This document shows positions 46,167 to 57,769 of a stretch of DNA of 64,000 nt, in pieces (position 1 is the first letter of the stretch; every line of letters starts with the position of its first letter). Position numbers and translations under genes: made by a program. Origin of the DNA: Leptobrachium leishanense (lineage: Eukaryota; Chordata; Amphibia; Anura; Megophryidae); the NCBI GenBank assembly GCA_009667805.1, contig CM019067.1, positions 160,723,049-160,787,048 on the forward strand, read 5' to 3'. The notes below the pieces were generated by a model. It did not search any database. It had not been told where the DNA came from and was given only the letters and a program-made list of their open reading frames with translations.

Positions 46167-46193
46167 CTGAAAGTTCCTAAAAGGAGCTGAAAC
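46167..46193 (+). ncRNA. Hammerhead-like core, right arm, degenerate
   Basis: CTGAA, stem AGTTCC, loop TAAAA, stem GGAGCT, GAAAC. Stem II pairs fully with one G-U, but the conserved CUGANGA box has lost bases, so this copy is probably inactive. Confidence 0.4.
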
Positions 46194-46262
46194 ATTGACT
46201 TTTAATCATGGATAAATAAAGTTTGATCATGGAGAAAATCCCAGAGTGCTGGCATATCTGCT

Positions 46263-46575
46263 TCTCCATCTTTTAAGTTCCCAACTACAGTATACATTTT
46301 TTTAAATATTTGGTTCATGATAAGGAACATAACAACTGAACATGGTTTGCAGTTTGTAAGTAGTAAATATTTCATCTGTGCACACCCTAAAATAAGGGCT
46401 GCTCTTTTCTAGTGGATAGTGGTATGCATTCAAATTATTTCTAATGTGGGAGGGAAAACACAAATACATGAAATCAGAAAAGTGATTATCTGCTAAATAT
46501 TCATAAATGGTATAGCTAGAGTAGTATTGGTGGTCATAATTAAAAAAGAAATACTGGAGAAAAGTATAGAAGTAT
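46263..46575. other. Unassigned spacer
   Basis: The minus-strand open frame here (46302-46613) runs into the transposon end and shows no known domain. Confidence 0.4.
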
Positions 46576-47424
46576 AGGGGGTTATTCAAAGAGCACTGAA
46601 ATGTCACTGACATTTCGGTGCTCTCTCATTCCCCGCACTTCCCTGCACTACGGGGAATCAAAGTTCCCCACCTTGCTTTGAATTCAGCATTCACCGCAGG
46701 GTCCCCAGAGTGCTGGGAAAACCCACCGAAAACCTGCCAGAACCGCCGCAAAAAACACACGAACATGCTGAAAAAAGCAGACGAGCCACCGATCACAGCG
46801 CAGACCAGTCGCCGGAAAAAGCCAAGAAGCTGACGAAAGGGGTAAAAAAAACCAAAGAAACAATATTATTGAAAGTGTCAAAATTTAAACTGGAATGCTG
46901 TTTGCAAAAAAATACTAAACGAAAATGTCTGGAATTTACATATAAGGTCCAATGAATGATAATAAAAAGGTCTGTTACAGAAAAAAGATTTTTTTTTAAA
47001 AAAAACCCCGATTTTTTTTGCCAAAAAATGCCTAAAAGATCCTAGGAAATCTATAAATAAAGAGACTTTTTACTGCAGAGTAAAATAATAAACGGTTTAT
47101 TAGATATTGAATTAAAACTGAATATTTTTAACATTGAAGCCTATGGGGTTCACTTGAATAAACCTGCCGAATGAAAACACCAAACTGCAGAGCATTTCGG
47201 CAACTTTTCACTGCTGTTCAGTGTTCCCTGAATAGATTAACCATTGCTTCTCTATGGGGGATTTCACTGTCTTCGAACAGGCACCATACTGGCTGACAGT
47301 TCGCCAAAATTTGGCAAACTGCCTGCTCTCTGAATAGCCGAATGGCCCCGAAATGTCATCGTACAGGGAATTTCCCTGTACAGTGACATTTCAGAGCCAG
47401 ATCGGCTCTCCCTGAATAACCCCT
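46576..47424. mobile_element. Harbinger-like element, family E copy (849 bp)
   Basis: Starts AGGGGGTTATTCAAAGAG and ends CTCCCTGAATAACCCCT; flanks TAT and CAT differ at one base. The left hairpin ACTGAAATGTCACTG facing CATTTCGGTGCTCTC, the shared module (about 47020-47165) and the right hairpin CAGGGAATTTCCCTG are all clear. It serves as the reference for the damaged copies at 25372 and 42122. Confidence 0.82.
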
Positions 47425-48879
47425 CATGACTACGTATATAACACTGACTTTGCTTGCGGTGTGGGAAATTAGAAATTTTGTAATGGCAGTGGTATTTCTC
47501 ATTTTATGACAAATGGATAATGCTATTGCTTTGGAACAACAAACAACTAAATAAAAACATATTTTATGTATGTTTGTGTTTTTTTTTCTTTTTTACATTT
47601 TACATGGTCATGTTTGGTATCATTAAAAAGGCCAGACTCTGACCGGTCATGTGTACAAGTGTATCAGTAATGTACAGTACCTTATAAACCTGAAAAGTGA
47701 TTAGCAGCTTCCAACGTGTGCCACAGGGACCTTCTTTGTTGCAGTGCCGCCTTAGTTGAAATGAGTGGGTGATAGCAGCCGCAGCAGAGCAGTGACCATC
47801 TATAAGTCTCGAGGGGGCACAATGGCTTCCTCAATTCACTGGTGGACCAGAGTGGATTTTCTTAACTCATTAAAATAATTATTTTAAAAACTATGTGAAT
47901 AAATAAATGCTTTAACACAACAATGTACATGTGGGTGTTGCTTTGTATGGGTGGAGTTTTGTATGGGTGTGACCTTCTGTGGGCATGGTACAAGTGGGCC
48001 CTATGATCTCCTATTGTCCAAGGCCCCATTAGTTGTCAATCTTCCCCTGGACTAGGGCATGTGTTTACTAAAGAAGATTAATATTACACTAAGTAATCAT
48101 TTTATATTCTTGTCATTAAATATTGATTTCTTAACTGTCTACTTTGGCCATGTGCAAAATGAAGTGGTGTAGCAGATAATTGTTGTTTATATTTTAAGTT
48201 ATCACATACCAACATCATCAACACGACAAGAGTAGTTTAATTCCTCATCAATCTCACAATCCATAACGTCATGTTGACCATGGCATACACAGGGTTAAGG
48301 ATGGTTAATGAACATAAATTAACAATTCAAAATATGTTTAGTTTATGCTTGGTTTGCATTGTGTTACAAATCCACTTGCATGAAATTTTAAATGTCATGT
48401 TGGAGAAAACAATTATCTTTAGCTATTAATCAATCTTGATATACGTACACAGTTTGCATCTAATGTCTAGCTGCTTAAAGACACAGAAAATTAATCTTTA
48501 AATGTTCCTTTAGGAATAGAGAGCTAGAGAAATACATTTGGCTGATGTACTTGTTCTCGTGATAATCATACTGAAATTCTGTAGCCTAATATAGTAATAT
48601 TGAAACACGAGTGATTCGTCTCTGTAAACAGCTAAAATGTAAAATCAATACACATTTCTCCTATAATGACAGCAATAACACATCTCAGCTAATGTGTAAC
48701 AAGACTTTTATTTCCAAAACATATTGCTGTTGTTGTGCCTTCTTTGACCTCTGCTTCATAAACATACTCAATACACATAATATTCTGTGTCTGTAGACCT
48801 TTTTGTAAAATATTTGATCTCTTAATTTTCAAGCTGTTAGCTTTAAACCGAATGTGTTAAATGACTTATCACATTTCAT
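47425..48879. other. Mostly unassigned DNA
   Basis: GGTCATGTTTGGTATCATTA with GGCCAGACTCTGACC near 47606-47645 is a fragment of the hairpin module seen at 20965 and 14980. The rest shows no gene or repeat. Confidence 0.45.
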
Positions 48880-49970
48880 TTTGGAAATTGTAACACCAGG
48901 TCCAGGTCCTCTGGCAGATAAATGGCCTCAAAACATTAAACAACCAACACCATATATAACTGTGGGCATGAGGTACTTTTCAAAATGGCTAAATCTCTGT
49001 GTGAGTCAATCCCACTCAGGGCCTGCCCATCCATGGGCCTGTTGCCGCCCTGTCAAAGGCCTCAGCATGGAACGGTCACCTGGGCCTTGATTAGGCCTGG
49101 CGTCAACCAGGCCCTCGCTAGCCCTGTTAAAGGGGCACGTGGGTAAGTATGTGGAAGTGCGACTGTGTGGCGAGATATGTGCAGCTCTGTGATAATCATA
49201 CACACAGCATATTACTGTGAGTTTTATTGCTGTGGCGCTCTGTGATACAGCACACTTTACTGTATCACAAAGCTCCACAAGAATAAAACTCAAAGTAATG
49301 TGTGTTGTGCAAGATTGTGAGGTTTATTGCTGTGGCCCTCTGTGATATGCTCATACACGCCACATGTTTTATTTGAGGGGGCAGCATTTCATCCTCTGGC
49401 CCATGCAGCAGTGTCTTGGGCCACCCCTTATCCAACCTCTGGTGTTTATTGCCAAAAAGCTCTATTTTGGTTTCATATGACCATAGAACACATCCCTATT
49501 TGAAGTTCCAGTTGCGTCAGGCAAAGTAAAGATGCTTGAGTTTATGTATGACAGTAGAAGCGTTTTTCTTGAAATTCTTCCAAACAACTTGTGCTGATGT
49601 AGATGACATAGGATAGTAGTTTTGGATGCATTCTGACTTCAAGATGCAACTAACGTATGCAATTCTCCAGCTGTGATTCTTGGAGATTTTTGGCCACTGG
49701 AGCCATCATCTTCACAGTGCATTGAGTCAATATAGACACAAGTCCTCTTTCAGGTTGATTCATAACATTTCCAGTTGACTGGAGTTTTATAATTATTGCC
49801 CTTATAGTGGAAATTGGCATAATCAATGCTTTTGCTATTTTCTGATAGTCACTTCCCATTTGGTAAAGCTCAACAACTTTTTGCCTCACATAACTGTTGT
49901 ATTTCTTGGTCTTACCCATTGTGTTGAATTACTAAACAAATTTTGCCTATCTGTTACCTTATAAAACTGT
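48880..49970 (-). pseudogene. Tc1-like transposase relic, third lineage, interrupted
   Basis: The N-terminus at 49919 reads MGKTKKYNSYVRQKVVELY, followed by DYQKIAKALIMPISTIRAII, the paired-like DNA-binding helix-turn-helix of Tc1 transposases. Further along, LELQIGMCSMVI*NQNRAFW and MPTVIYGVG with GHLSARGPGP give remnants of the catalytic half. About 49005-49400 is an unrelated insertion containing the inverted pair GTGAGTTTTATTGCTGTGG and AAGAATAAAACTC. Terminal inverted repeats were not found. Inactive. Confidence 0.75.
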
Positions 49971-50019
49971 TACAATGCACTTTAGAACAGTACATAAATT
50001 AGAAACTTCCCATCTATGC

Positions 50020-50890
50020 GTCAGGATTCAGGACAAAATCAAATAGCACGCTGACCTCAGTCAGTTCACTCATATATCTAGGTATGTGGTTAGACCCAAA
50101 TCTATCCTTTGTCCCCCATATCAAAAAAGTCTCATCTAAACTTTACCCCAAACTAGGTGCCCTGTACAGAAACAAATCCTGCCGGGGTCCCGCAGTAAGA
50201 AAGCAGATTGTACAACAAATGCTTATGCCGGCTATTGAATACGGAGATGTAGTGTGTGCAGCTGCCCCCGCAAACACACCTTCATAAACTTACTACATTG
50301 TATAACTCATTCTGCCACTTTGTGCTACAATGTAACTACATGACCCACCATTGTGACATGTTAAAAGAGCTAAACTGGCCGTCACTGGAATCTAGAAGCA
50401 CCCTTCATCTTTCCAACCTGGTGTTTAAGAGGTATTCTGGTAAGCTACCAACCTACTTGAATAGACTGCTTCCCCTAAAATTTCCCTCATCCTATAACCT
50501 CCGATCCAGGACCAGCACCTTACTTGCAGTGCCACAAAACAAAAAGAAAATGGCTCGATGCTCATTTTCCTACAGAGCACCACAAATATGGAATAACCTC
50601 CCAGATGCCATCAAATCTTTCCCCAGTCTCAATTCACTCAAGAGATCTCTATTAATATACCTCAATACAGGATGCACCTATAAATATGCAACATAGTGAG
50701 TATATTTCCTACACATTTATTTTCTCTGTTAATCTGTATATTTGTGTTCTATTTTTAATATCTTGCATTTATTACTTTGTATTTCTGTAACGACTGTAAA
50801 AATGTCAATGTTCTTGAACCCACGGCATACTTGAAAATGAGAGAAATCTCAATGTATCCTTCCTGGTAAAATACTTTGCAAATAAATAAA
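50020..50890 (+). mobile_element. LINE, 5'-truncated, with the tail used by the local SINE
   Basis: From about 50060 it reads YLGMWLDPNLSFVPHIKKVS, KLGALYRNKSCRGPAVRKQI, then after a frameshift near 50280 LTTLYNSFCHFVLQCNYMTH, LNWPSLESRSTLHLSNLVFK and FSYRAPQIWNNLPDAIKSF. This is the C-terminal part of a CR1/Rex1-type LINE polyprotein. The 3' end CATACTTGAAAATGAGAGAA, CCTTCCTGGTAAAATACTTT and GCAAATAAATAAATA is the same as the SINE tails at 7868, 11601 and 43850. Confidence 0.82.
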
Positions 50891-52218
50891 TATTTATAAC
50901 CCTATGAAACAGGAAGTCATGAATGAGCTACTTCCTGTTCCTAGTTATCAGTTGTGCTAAAAATGTAAAATATTAATGGGTATATACTTCAAATGTATTT
51001 TTCTCTTGTGAATCTGTGATACTAATTTACTTGTGGCTGAAGATTTTAATACTATATGCAATACTAATAAACAGCAAACTATACTAACTATATTTCCTAA
51101 ACACTTTTGGGCTATAAGACTCAGGGAAATGTTTTCCTCCACATGCAAAGGACAATTCTTGTAATACTCAACTAGCCATAAAGCACACTCATGTATTGTT
51201 TTTTTTATCTTATCTCCAATCAATCTGTCTACAATTACATCAACTTGAATTCTACCTTTATCGTCTGGTCATGCTTTTAAGATTGCCTGGTCCTTATCAC
51301 TCCGACATACCCATCTATACTGGGGCACATTTCTTATTATTTACAATCTAAGCTCACCTTTATTTCTCTCAACTTCATTTAGCATGACTCAACTATGTTG
51401 GTGACAACCTTGCCTATGTAGCTACCTTCAAATTGTTCTAGGAAATGTCTAAATTAATTATCAGGGACAAATTATGTTTACCAAACTAGAGAATGAAGGA
51501 AAATAAATAATTATCCTGGAACACAATCTAAAAATAGCCCATAACACATATATTGCACCATACAGAAGACAACAAAACCCACTACAAATCTGTTTGAAGA
51601 TTTTCTTTCAACATAAGGCTCATTCATCACTTGCCTTTTATAGTTAAGTATAGAATGCAATTAAAATGATTTAGAAAGTACCAATATATTCAATATTATA
51701 AACTATACAAGTCAAGCAAAAGAGTTTTTCACATGAAATGGCTTGACACTCACCAACAAAAAGAATTGCTTTCTCAAAACATTTAACACTTGGCATATCT
51801 TACAACAACAAATTAAATCTGCTCTTGAACTCATAATGTGGTTCATGCCCAACGCCATCAGAGGTACATCCCCTTTATAACACAGACACTTAATTTCCTT
51901 TGAATACATGCCAGCTTGTTCAAGGTAAAACATCCTCTTTCTGGTTTCTAGAGTAGGTTCTTCATCTAACAGCCAAGGTACGGTCACTTGTTTTCAGCTC
52001 TTGATTATTTTTTATCTTTATAAACATATTAAAAAAAAAGAAGAAAACAATAAATCGGAGCAAACATTGCCATCTTTCCATCATGTGAATCTCTTTCTTC
52101 TACAATTTCTATGTGTTTATCAAGTGTTCCGCATATTTAATGCCTTAGTAAACGTCTTACAGATTGTGTACTATACAAATCTCATACTTATCGTTATTTA
52201 TCACATATAAAAAAATTG
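50891..52218. other. Unassigned AT-rich DNA
   Basis: Open frames of up to 91 residues (51712-51987, minus) have no recognisable family. No repeats identified. Confidence 0.45.
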
Positions 52219-52221
52219 TAT

Positions 52222-52405
52222 CAGGTGTATTCACTAAAGGTGAAACTCAGGAGAATTGGCAGGAGAAGTGAAAACTCTAGGTCAAAATAGCCAAACCAGA
52301 AAAAATCTCCCATTTATCTGACTTTCAAAATCGGCTATTTGGTCTAGATTGTTCTCTTCTCTTCTGCCAATTCTCCTGAATTTCGCCTTCTAATGAATAG
52401 ACCTG
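52222..52405. mobile_element. MITE family A copy
   Basis: 184 bp, CAGGTGTATTCACTAAAGG to AATGAATAGACCTG, with an exact TAT duplication (52219-52221, 52406-52408). The CTAGGTC core is intact and unoccupied. Confidence 0.9.
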
Positions 52406-52469
52406 TATGTGTATCTGGAATAAAAAAAATAAGCCGAATACATGCTTGATAAATTCATTATAATTGCTT

Positions 52470-54960
52470 GTTTTGTTTTTTTCCATATAAAGTTTTTATT
52501 AGTTCACATAGATGCAAGTCATTATGTCCAAGAACTGAAACAAATAATGTACAAGAATGTACATTTAGCAGCAAGAGAGAACGTCATTCCACGGTAGTAA
52601 TGCAATGTTCAAAATATCAAAATAATAGTGCACAGATCATATGCATACTGTGGTTTTCATTTTTTGCGTTTATCTTAAACAGTATAAACAAGAAAACAAA
52701 GAAAAACTGAAACATGGTTTACACAAATCAATTATGGCAAGAGGCCCGAGGACGTGAATCGTGCCCAACTCTCCTACATGTCCCGGAAAAGAGTTTGTGA
52801 CTTATTAGCTCTTTGGAACATTTCCTCATAGTGATTCCTCATAGTGATACGCCCCTTCCATTACTTTGTGTATGGATACACTCCTTCAATTACTTGGCAT
52901 TAGCTGAGCCTGACACTATGGAGATCATCCCTTTGGGATTTAACTGACACTTGTGGGTATAAAATGCAATAAATATGTCTCTGGTGCAACGGAAAGTCTA
53001 GGGACGTACAATGGAAGATCAATCTCCATATCTTAACCCAGAATTGTCCAGGAACTAGGCAATGCCGAAAGACATGAAGGAGTGACCCTGAATCTTTCAG
53101 GCATCTCCAGCACGCTGTCTTCGTCCCAAAGATGTGAGCTAATCAGGTGTTAGTTACCACCTGTGTAGCAGTTTGAGATGTCACTCTCTTATTTATGCTC
53201 CTGGCAAATTTATAAAAAATTGTCAAGGCGTAAAACCAATCACTCATGGAGAATAAGTTAAGGTCTTTTTCCCATTTAATCATATAGGGCATTTTTTTAC
53301 TACGTACAGCGAGCAGGAGACTTTGATAACACAAGGATAACAGTTTCTGAAAGCATTTCCTGCCCAAACACAATTTATGAAAAGTGTTAAGGTCTTTTTC
53401 AGAGAAAGAGGTTAGGCCGTGTTGGGTACATAGCTGACTTCAGCTGAGTCACTCGCCAGGTATATCTAAAAATGCATTTCTGGCAAACACATTGTCACCG
53501 ATTTAATTTTATGTAGGTCCTTAAACAGACTGTGTAGTTTAACGCCTTAACACTAGGCGAGTGGTGCCCAGCAGAAGGGGGTGAACATCGACGGGGCATA
53601 CTAGTAAGCCCCACTGCCAGATGTTGTGGCGGGCCTCTCTTTTGGCATGTCCATGCAGCTGATGCGCGACGCGCATCATTGGTTTGAGGGGGACGGCCTG
53701 AGTTGAGAGGGATGGCTTGAGCCTGAGTGCTGGGTGGGGCTGAGGCAGTCCATGGAAGTCTACGTAGCATACTAGTACTCTCCATGTCTTCAAAGACCAC
53801 CCACCGCAGGGACAGCATGGTTTACCCTGCAGCAGGAAAGGGTTAAGGGGACATTACTGTTAACCCTTAACATTTAAAGAGAAAATACTAAATGGAGGAT
53901 TACCCATAAATCAGGAAGAGGTAACATGCAGAGGGCAACAAAAGCTGTAATAGATAATCATCCAAAACTGAGGGGTGAACCCCTTGTAAAGCAGTGCATC
54001 CTGGAATTGTTCAAAAGTGTAAACCTACGAAAACATGAGAAACAATAAACATCATATAACAAAGAGAAACAGAACTGCATTGTTGAAAATGCAATATCAT
54101 GGAGTGTATCAAGCTGCGGCTGAGAACATTGAACTGGAAAAAAAGTAAAAAAAACTCCACATGGGGGTAGTCCTTTAAGTGCCAGGAAACAGTGAGAGAA
54201 GCGCCAAACATAACGTCTCATGTTTTTAACAACCCCACAGGATTCGTCCACAGTAAAACGTGAATCCAGAGTAGTGATGCAGGTAGCAGGTGGGGTAAAG
54301 ATCAAAAACATTGAGCACAGTGATGCTCAGGATGCTGCACAGCGATGTATAGAAGTGGTAAAAGAAAATACCTGTGCGAAGGCGCCCAAGAAATCAGACA
54401 ATTAGAAACGGAGTCTTGCGTGAGCCTGAAATAGGTAATGTAGCAGACACCAAATCACTGAATAAGAAATCATTTTGGTCTGATGCTGTGCCATTCTGGT
54501 GAGACCTCAATCGGAAATGTGGTAGACGCCTGTGGAGGAGTGTATTCATCTAGAATGATCCATTCCTTCAAGAGTTGCAATCCTGCAGAGATATAAGGGA
54601 TGACATGAAGTTTGTCATCCCGCCACACCACAAGCTTTGCTGGAAACCCCCATCTATACACCTCTTATGGTTTCTGATCAGAACGAGAGGTCGGTATATG
54701 GAGTAGGTAAGTGCAAAGTTTTTCTGGACGCCATCATTAAAGCATATTTAATATGGTAGAGGAGCACACTCACATCACATTCCTGGAGTTGGACGGAGGA
54801 AGATTCTTCATTTTGGGCAGATGGTGCGCACGATCTAGAAACAAATCCTGCTGTGTGGCAGAGGGCCACAATATCTGGAAAATTTCCACAATAGCTGCAT
54901 GATGGACCACACCTGTGATTACAAGCTGATCTGACCAGTGACCCAGGCTGCTGGGATAAT
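52470..54960 (-). mobile_element. L1-like LINE copy, internally deleted
   Basis: Same orientation as the full-length L1-like element. ORF1 RNA-binding pieces lie at 54930-54470 (ATQQDLFLDRAHHLPKMKNL, YRWGFPAKLVVWRDDKLHVI) and an ORF2 C-terminal piece at about 53390-52990 (CLKDSGSLLHVFRHCLVPG). It ends at a T-run near 52485. Endonuclease and most of the RT are missing, and a small TTAA element sits at 53551-53842. Many stops show it is older than the copy at 36328. Confidence 0.78.
53551..53842. mobile_element. Small TTAA-site element (292 bp) inside the LINE relic
   Basis: TTAA on each side (53547-53550, 53843-53846). The right end read inward, CCCTTTCCTGCTGCAGGG, closely resembles the left end of the 14404 element (CCCTTTCGCTGCTGAGGC). 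CpG-rich within AT-rich DNA. Confidence 0.7.
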
Positions 54961-55127
54961 GGCCCATTCTTCTCTCCATTATCCCAATCCCAGAACACAA
55001 CTCCCAACATGCCCAGTTGCAGTACACACTATTTACCTTGGGTTTTAACAGAAGGGAGGGATGCAGTCAAAAAGGTCTGGTCTCACATACCTCTAATTTC
55101 TGATCATCTCCTGCTTCCTGTTTTATT

Positions 55128-55160
<33 letters not shown>

Positions 55161-55233
55161 GTTACATATATATATTATATACCTTATGCAACTCTATATG
55201 TAATTATTTCAAAACATATTGTAAGCAGGTATG
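54961..55233. other. Spacer with a TA/CATATA microsatellite
   Basis: A run of TA repeats lies at about 55122-55185. No gene seen. Confidence 0.7.
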
Positions 55234-55415
55234 CAGGATTATTCAGAGAGAGGTGAAAACCAGGAGAATGACTGGAGAAGTGAAAGTTCTAGGCCAAAAT
55301 AGCCCATTTGGAAAGTGAGATAAATGGGAGAATTTTTCTGGTTTGGCTATTTTAACCTTGAATTTTCACTTCTCCAGTTATTCTCCAGGTTTTGTCCGCT
55401 CTCTGAATAACCCTG
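55234..55415. mobile_element. MITE family B copy
   Basis: 182 bp, CAGGATTATTCAGAGAGAGG to CTCTCTGAATAACCCTG with the usual core. It is not nested in a family A copy, unlike the other two B copies. No clear target duplication. Confidence 0.85.
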
Positions 55416-56409
55416 TACATATCTAATCAAAATGCAGCCAGTATTTTCGTCTATGTTTTTCAGTTGCCCAATCTTACCATTTGTTTGACTACAACACAGA
55501 TGTGAAACATTATTTATTATGACTTATTCTATAGTTATAATTTATTTGGACGGACCATGATTATTTTTCAAGTTGAATTTTGCATGAAACAAGTTGTGCT
55601 TCAATGCCATTCAATGTATTAACCTTTATCAAGAACCCTGGTGGGATGCTATTATATTAATTCATTACTATAATGCACTTGTTATCCAGCTACATGACAT
55701 TCAAACTCTTGTGAAATATTTTTTTGTGTGAAATACACAATGTCATTTCCAATTGTTTTAGTCACATTATTCCAGTAATTCATCACCGTGCTATAATTCA
55801 CCCATCATTCCTTGTCTCATAAGCAAAAGCTCTTTTTCAAGCTACAACTGTTGGCAGCTTACTGAACTGTTATTGGAAAAAAAAATGCCAAACGGCAGAA
55901 GAAACATTGCAACAGAAAACCGTATAATAACTTTGTTATTTTGTGATACAGTCAATGTTTCTTTAGAAAAATAAAACCTCAGAAGCCCTCAAAAGAAAAG
56001 CAGATACACAGTTAACCCATTCCCTGTAGCAATGTGTAAGTGCGTATACATTTAGGGCTCTAATCCATAGTTGGTACTAAGGTAGCATCTCGATATGTAA
56101 GCATTAGCACTAGTATAAGTCATTTACATCTGTTATAGTCATAACATCTGTGAGCAGTATACCAACGATGACGCTAAACTGGGGTGAAATCAGTTTGCGC
56201 CTTGCAGCTTGCGTAGGCTTACTGTATTTAGCACCTCCTATCCTTAACATAGGGAGCGCAATCAATTTTTAACATCAGGAGAGGTATTTCAAGACGCTGG
56301 CGCAAGTTACCGTCAGGACGAGAACTGAAAAATATTACCACCTCCTAAAACCTGGTGTTAAAGGATTCTGCAAATGTAAAATCATTAAACACGCTCTAAA
56401 ACCCTCAAA
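55416..56409. other. Unassigned AT-rich DNA
   Basis: No gene or repeat seen. Confidence 0.45.
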
Positions 56410-56860
56410 GAAATCTCATATTTATGTTTCATACCGCAGCGAAAAGGGTGGCCTGATTCACCACTTCTTATCCCCAGGAGCAGAGTGAGACTGGGAACAA
56501 GTAGTTCTTAGTCTCCCTCCATGATCACTCTGCGGCGTTGGGCGATCCTCACAGCCCAGATGTGCAAGGCTCCATGGTGTTCTATGGACACCAGGAGCTG
56601 ATACTCCCGGTGGCTGCCATGCCATGTAATGTCAAAAGTATTGGCACTGGAGTCCATGGACCTTCATGGTGTCCTGTTAATCCTGGCCATGGTTTGCTCT
56701 TGCAAGAACGTGCAGTGCCACAGATGAATCGCAAAGGGAGACTGGGAATTTGTTCCAGGTCTCACTCTTCTTGCAGTAAGAAAAGCGGTGGATCGCTCTA
56801 CCCTCTTTCCACTACAAGATGAGAAGTGAGCATGGGATATTTAAATGGGAGGTTACAGTG
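56410..56860. repeat. Unclassified dispersed repeat, copy 1
   Basis: GAAAAGGGTGGCCTGATTCA, GAGCAGAGTGAGACTGGGAA and CAAGGCTCCATGGTGTTCTA align with 57783-57960. The open frame at 56538-56822 is not conserved in the second copy. Confidence 0.6.
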
Positions 56861-57769
56861 TGTTAACGATTCTGCATTTCCAACATCATTAACATCAGCT
56901 TTTCAGAGTCAGTGTTTATTAGAGAAATTCCAGCTCGAAAATAGAAGAGCAACCTACCTTGGAATTGCGTTCTATTTGTAGGCACAAGTTAACATCTGAA
57001 AAAAAAGGTGTCATTTGCGCTCATCTCTATGTATTTCCATGTACAACAAAACAATATGAGGTTTTAGTTTGTTTCAATGGCCATTACAACGTAAGCTCAC
57101 TCGCCCCTTCAAGGCACCTCTTTGTAGAGTGAGTACCTAACCAATGTACCAAAAGCCGCTCTACTGAGTTAACATCTACTTTACAAAGTACACAACGTAC
57201 GGGAGACATTAATTTACATAAGGGAAGAATTATACTTGAGAAGCAAGCCCAGCTTGCAGCAAGAGTGGAAAAGCAATTTACATCATTAAAAGAACTACTT
57301 GTTAGGTTTGCATGCTCGGGAACCCAATATGCAGTACCTCAAAGGTTCACATGGGCGAAACGTCTGGGGCAAAGTAGTTAGAATTGGGATCCATAAATCG
57401 TGGTCAGGCAAAGCAAAGATTGGTTCAGGCAGCAAGGGTTCAGAATGGTAAAGGGCCCTGGCTTCCCTTTATATATGGCTATATTCCATAGTAGTTGATA
57501 AGCTAACTACAGGAAATGTTAAACTAACAACAGGAGACGTTATGTGTATCGACAGGAAACGCCAATCCATTCATGCTGCAAGCTGTGCTTGCGACGAGAA
57601 TGTAGAAGTTTCCCTCTGTGTGGTTAATGGTCATTACCATCTCCTATACTTATTATGGGAGACATTCATTGTAACCTCTGTCTGGAAGTAATCCAAAGTA
57701 GCCTTTGCTTCCATATGGGATATGGTATTTCACTGAGAAATACTGACTCCTAAAAGCTGGTGTTGAATG
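56861..57769. other. Unassigned DNA
   Basis: No gene or repeat seen. Confidence 0.4.

Larger units (their letters stand above)
45606..46262. mobile_element. Penelope-like inverted pair, one arm split by a MITE
   Basis: Left arm: GATATGCCAGCACTCTGGAA to 45667, then after the MITE AAAAGTCAATGTTTCAGCTC to about 46140. Right arm (46160-46262) is the inverse: GAGCTGAAACATTGACTTTT, then AATAAAGTTTGATCATGG and CAGAGTGCTGGCATATCTGC. Each arm carries a hammerhead-like core. Inverted or tandem terminal-repeat dimers are known for Penelope-like elements. No reverse transcriptase is present. Confidence 0.6.
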
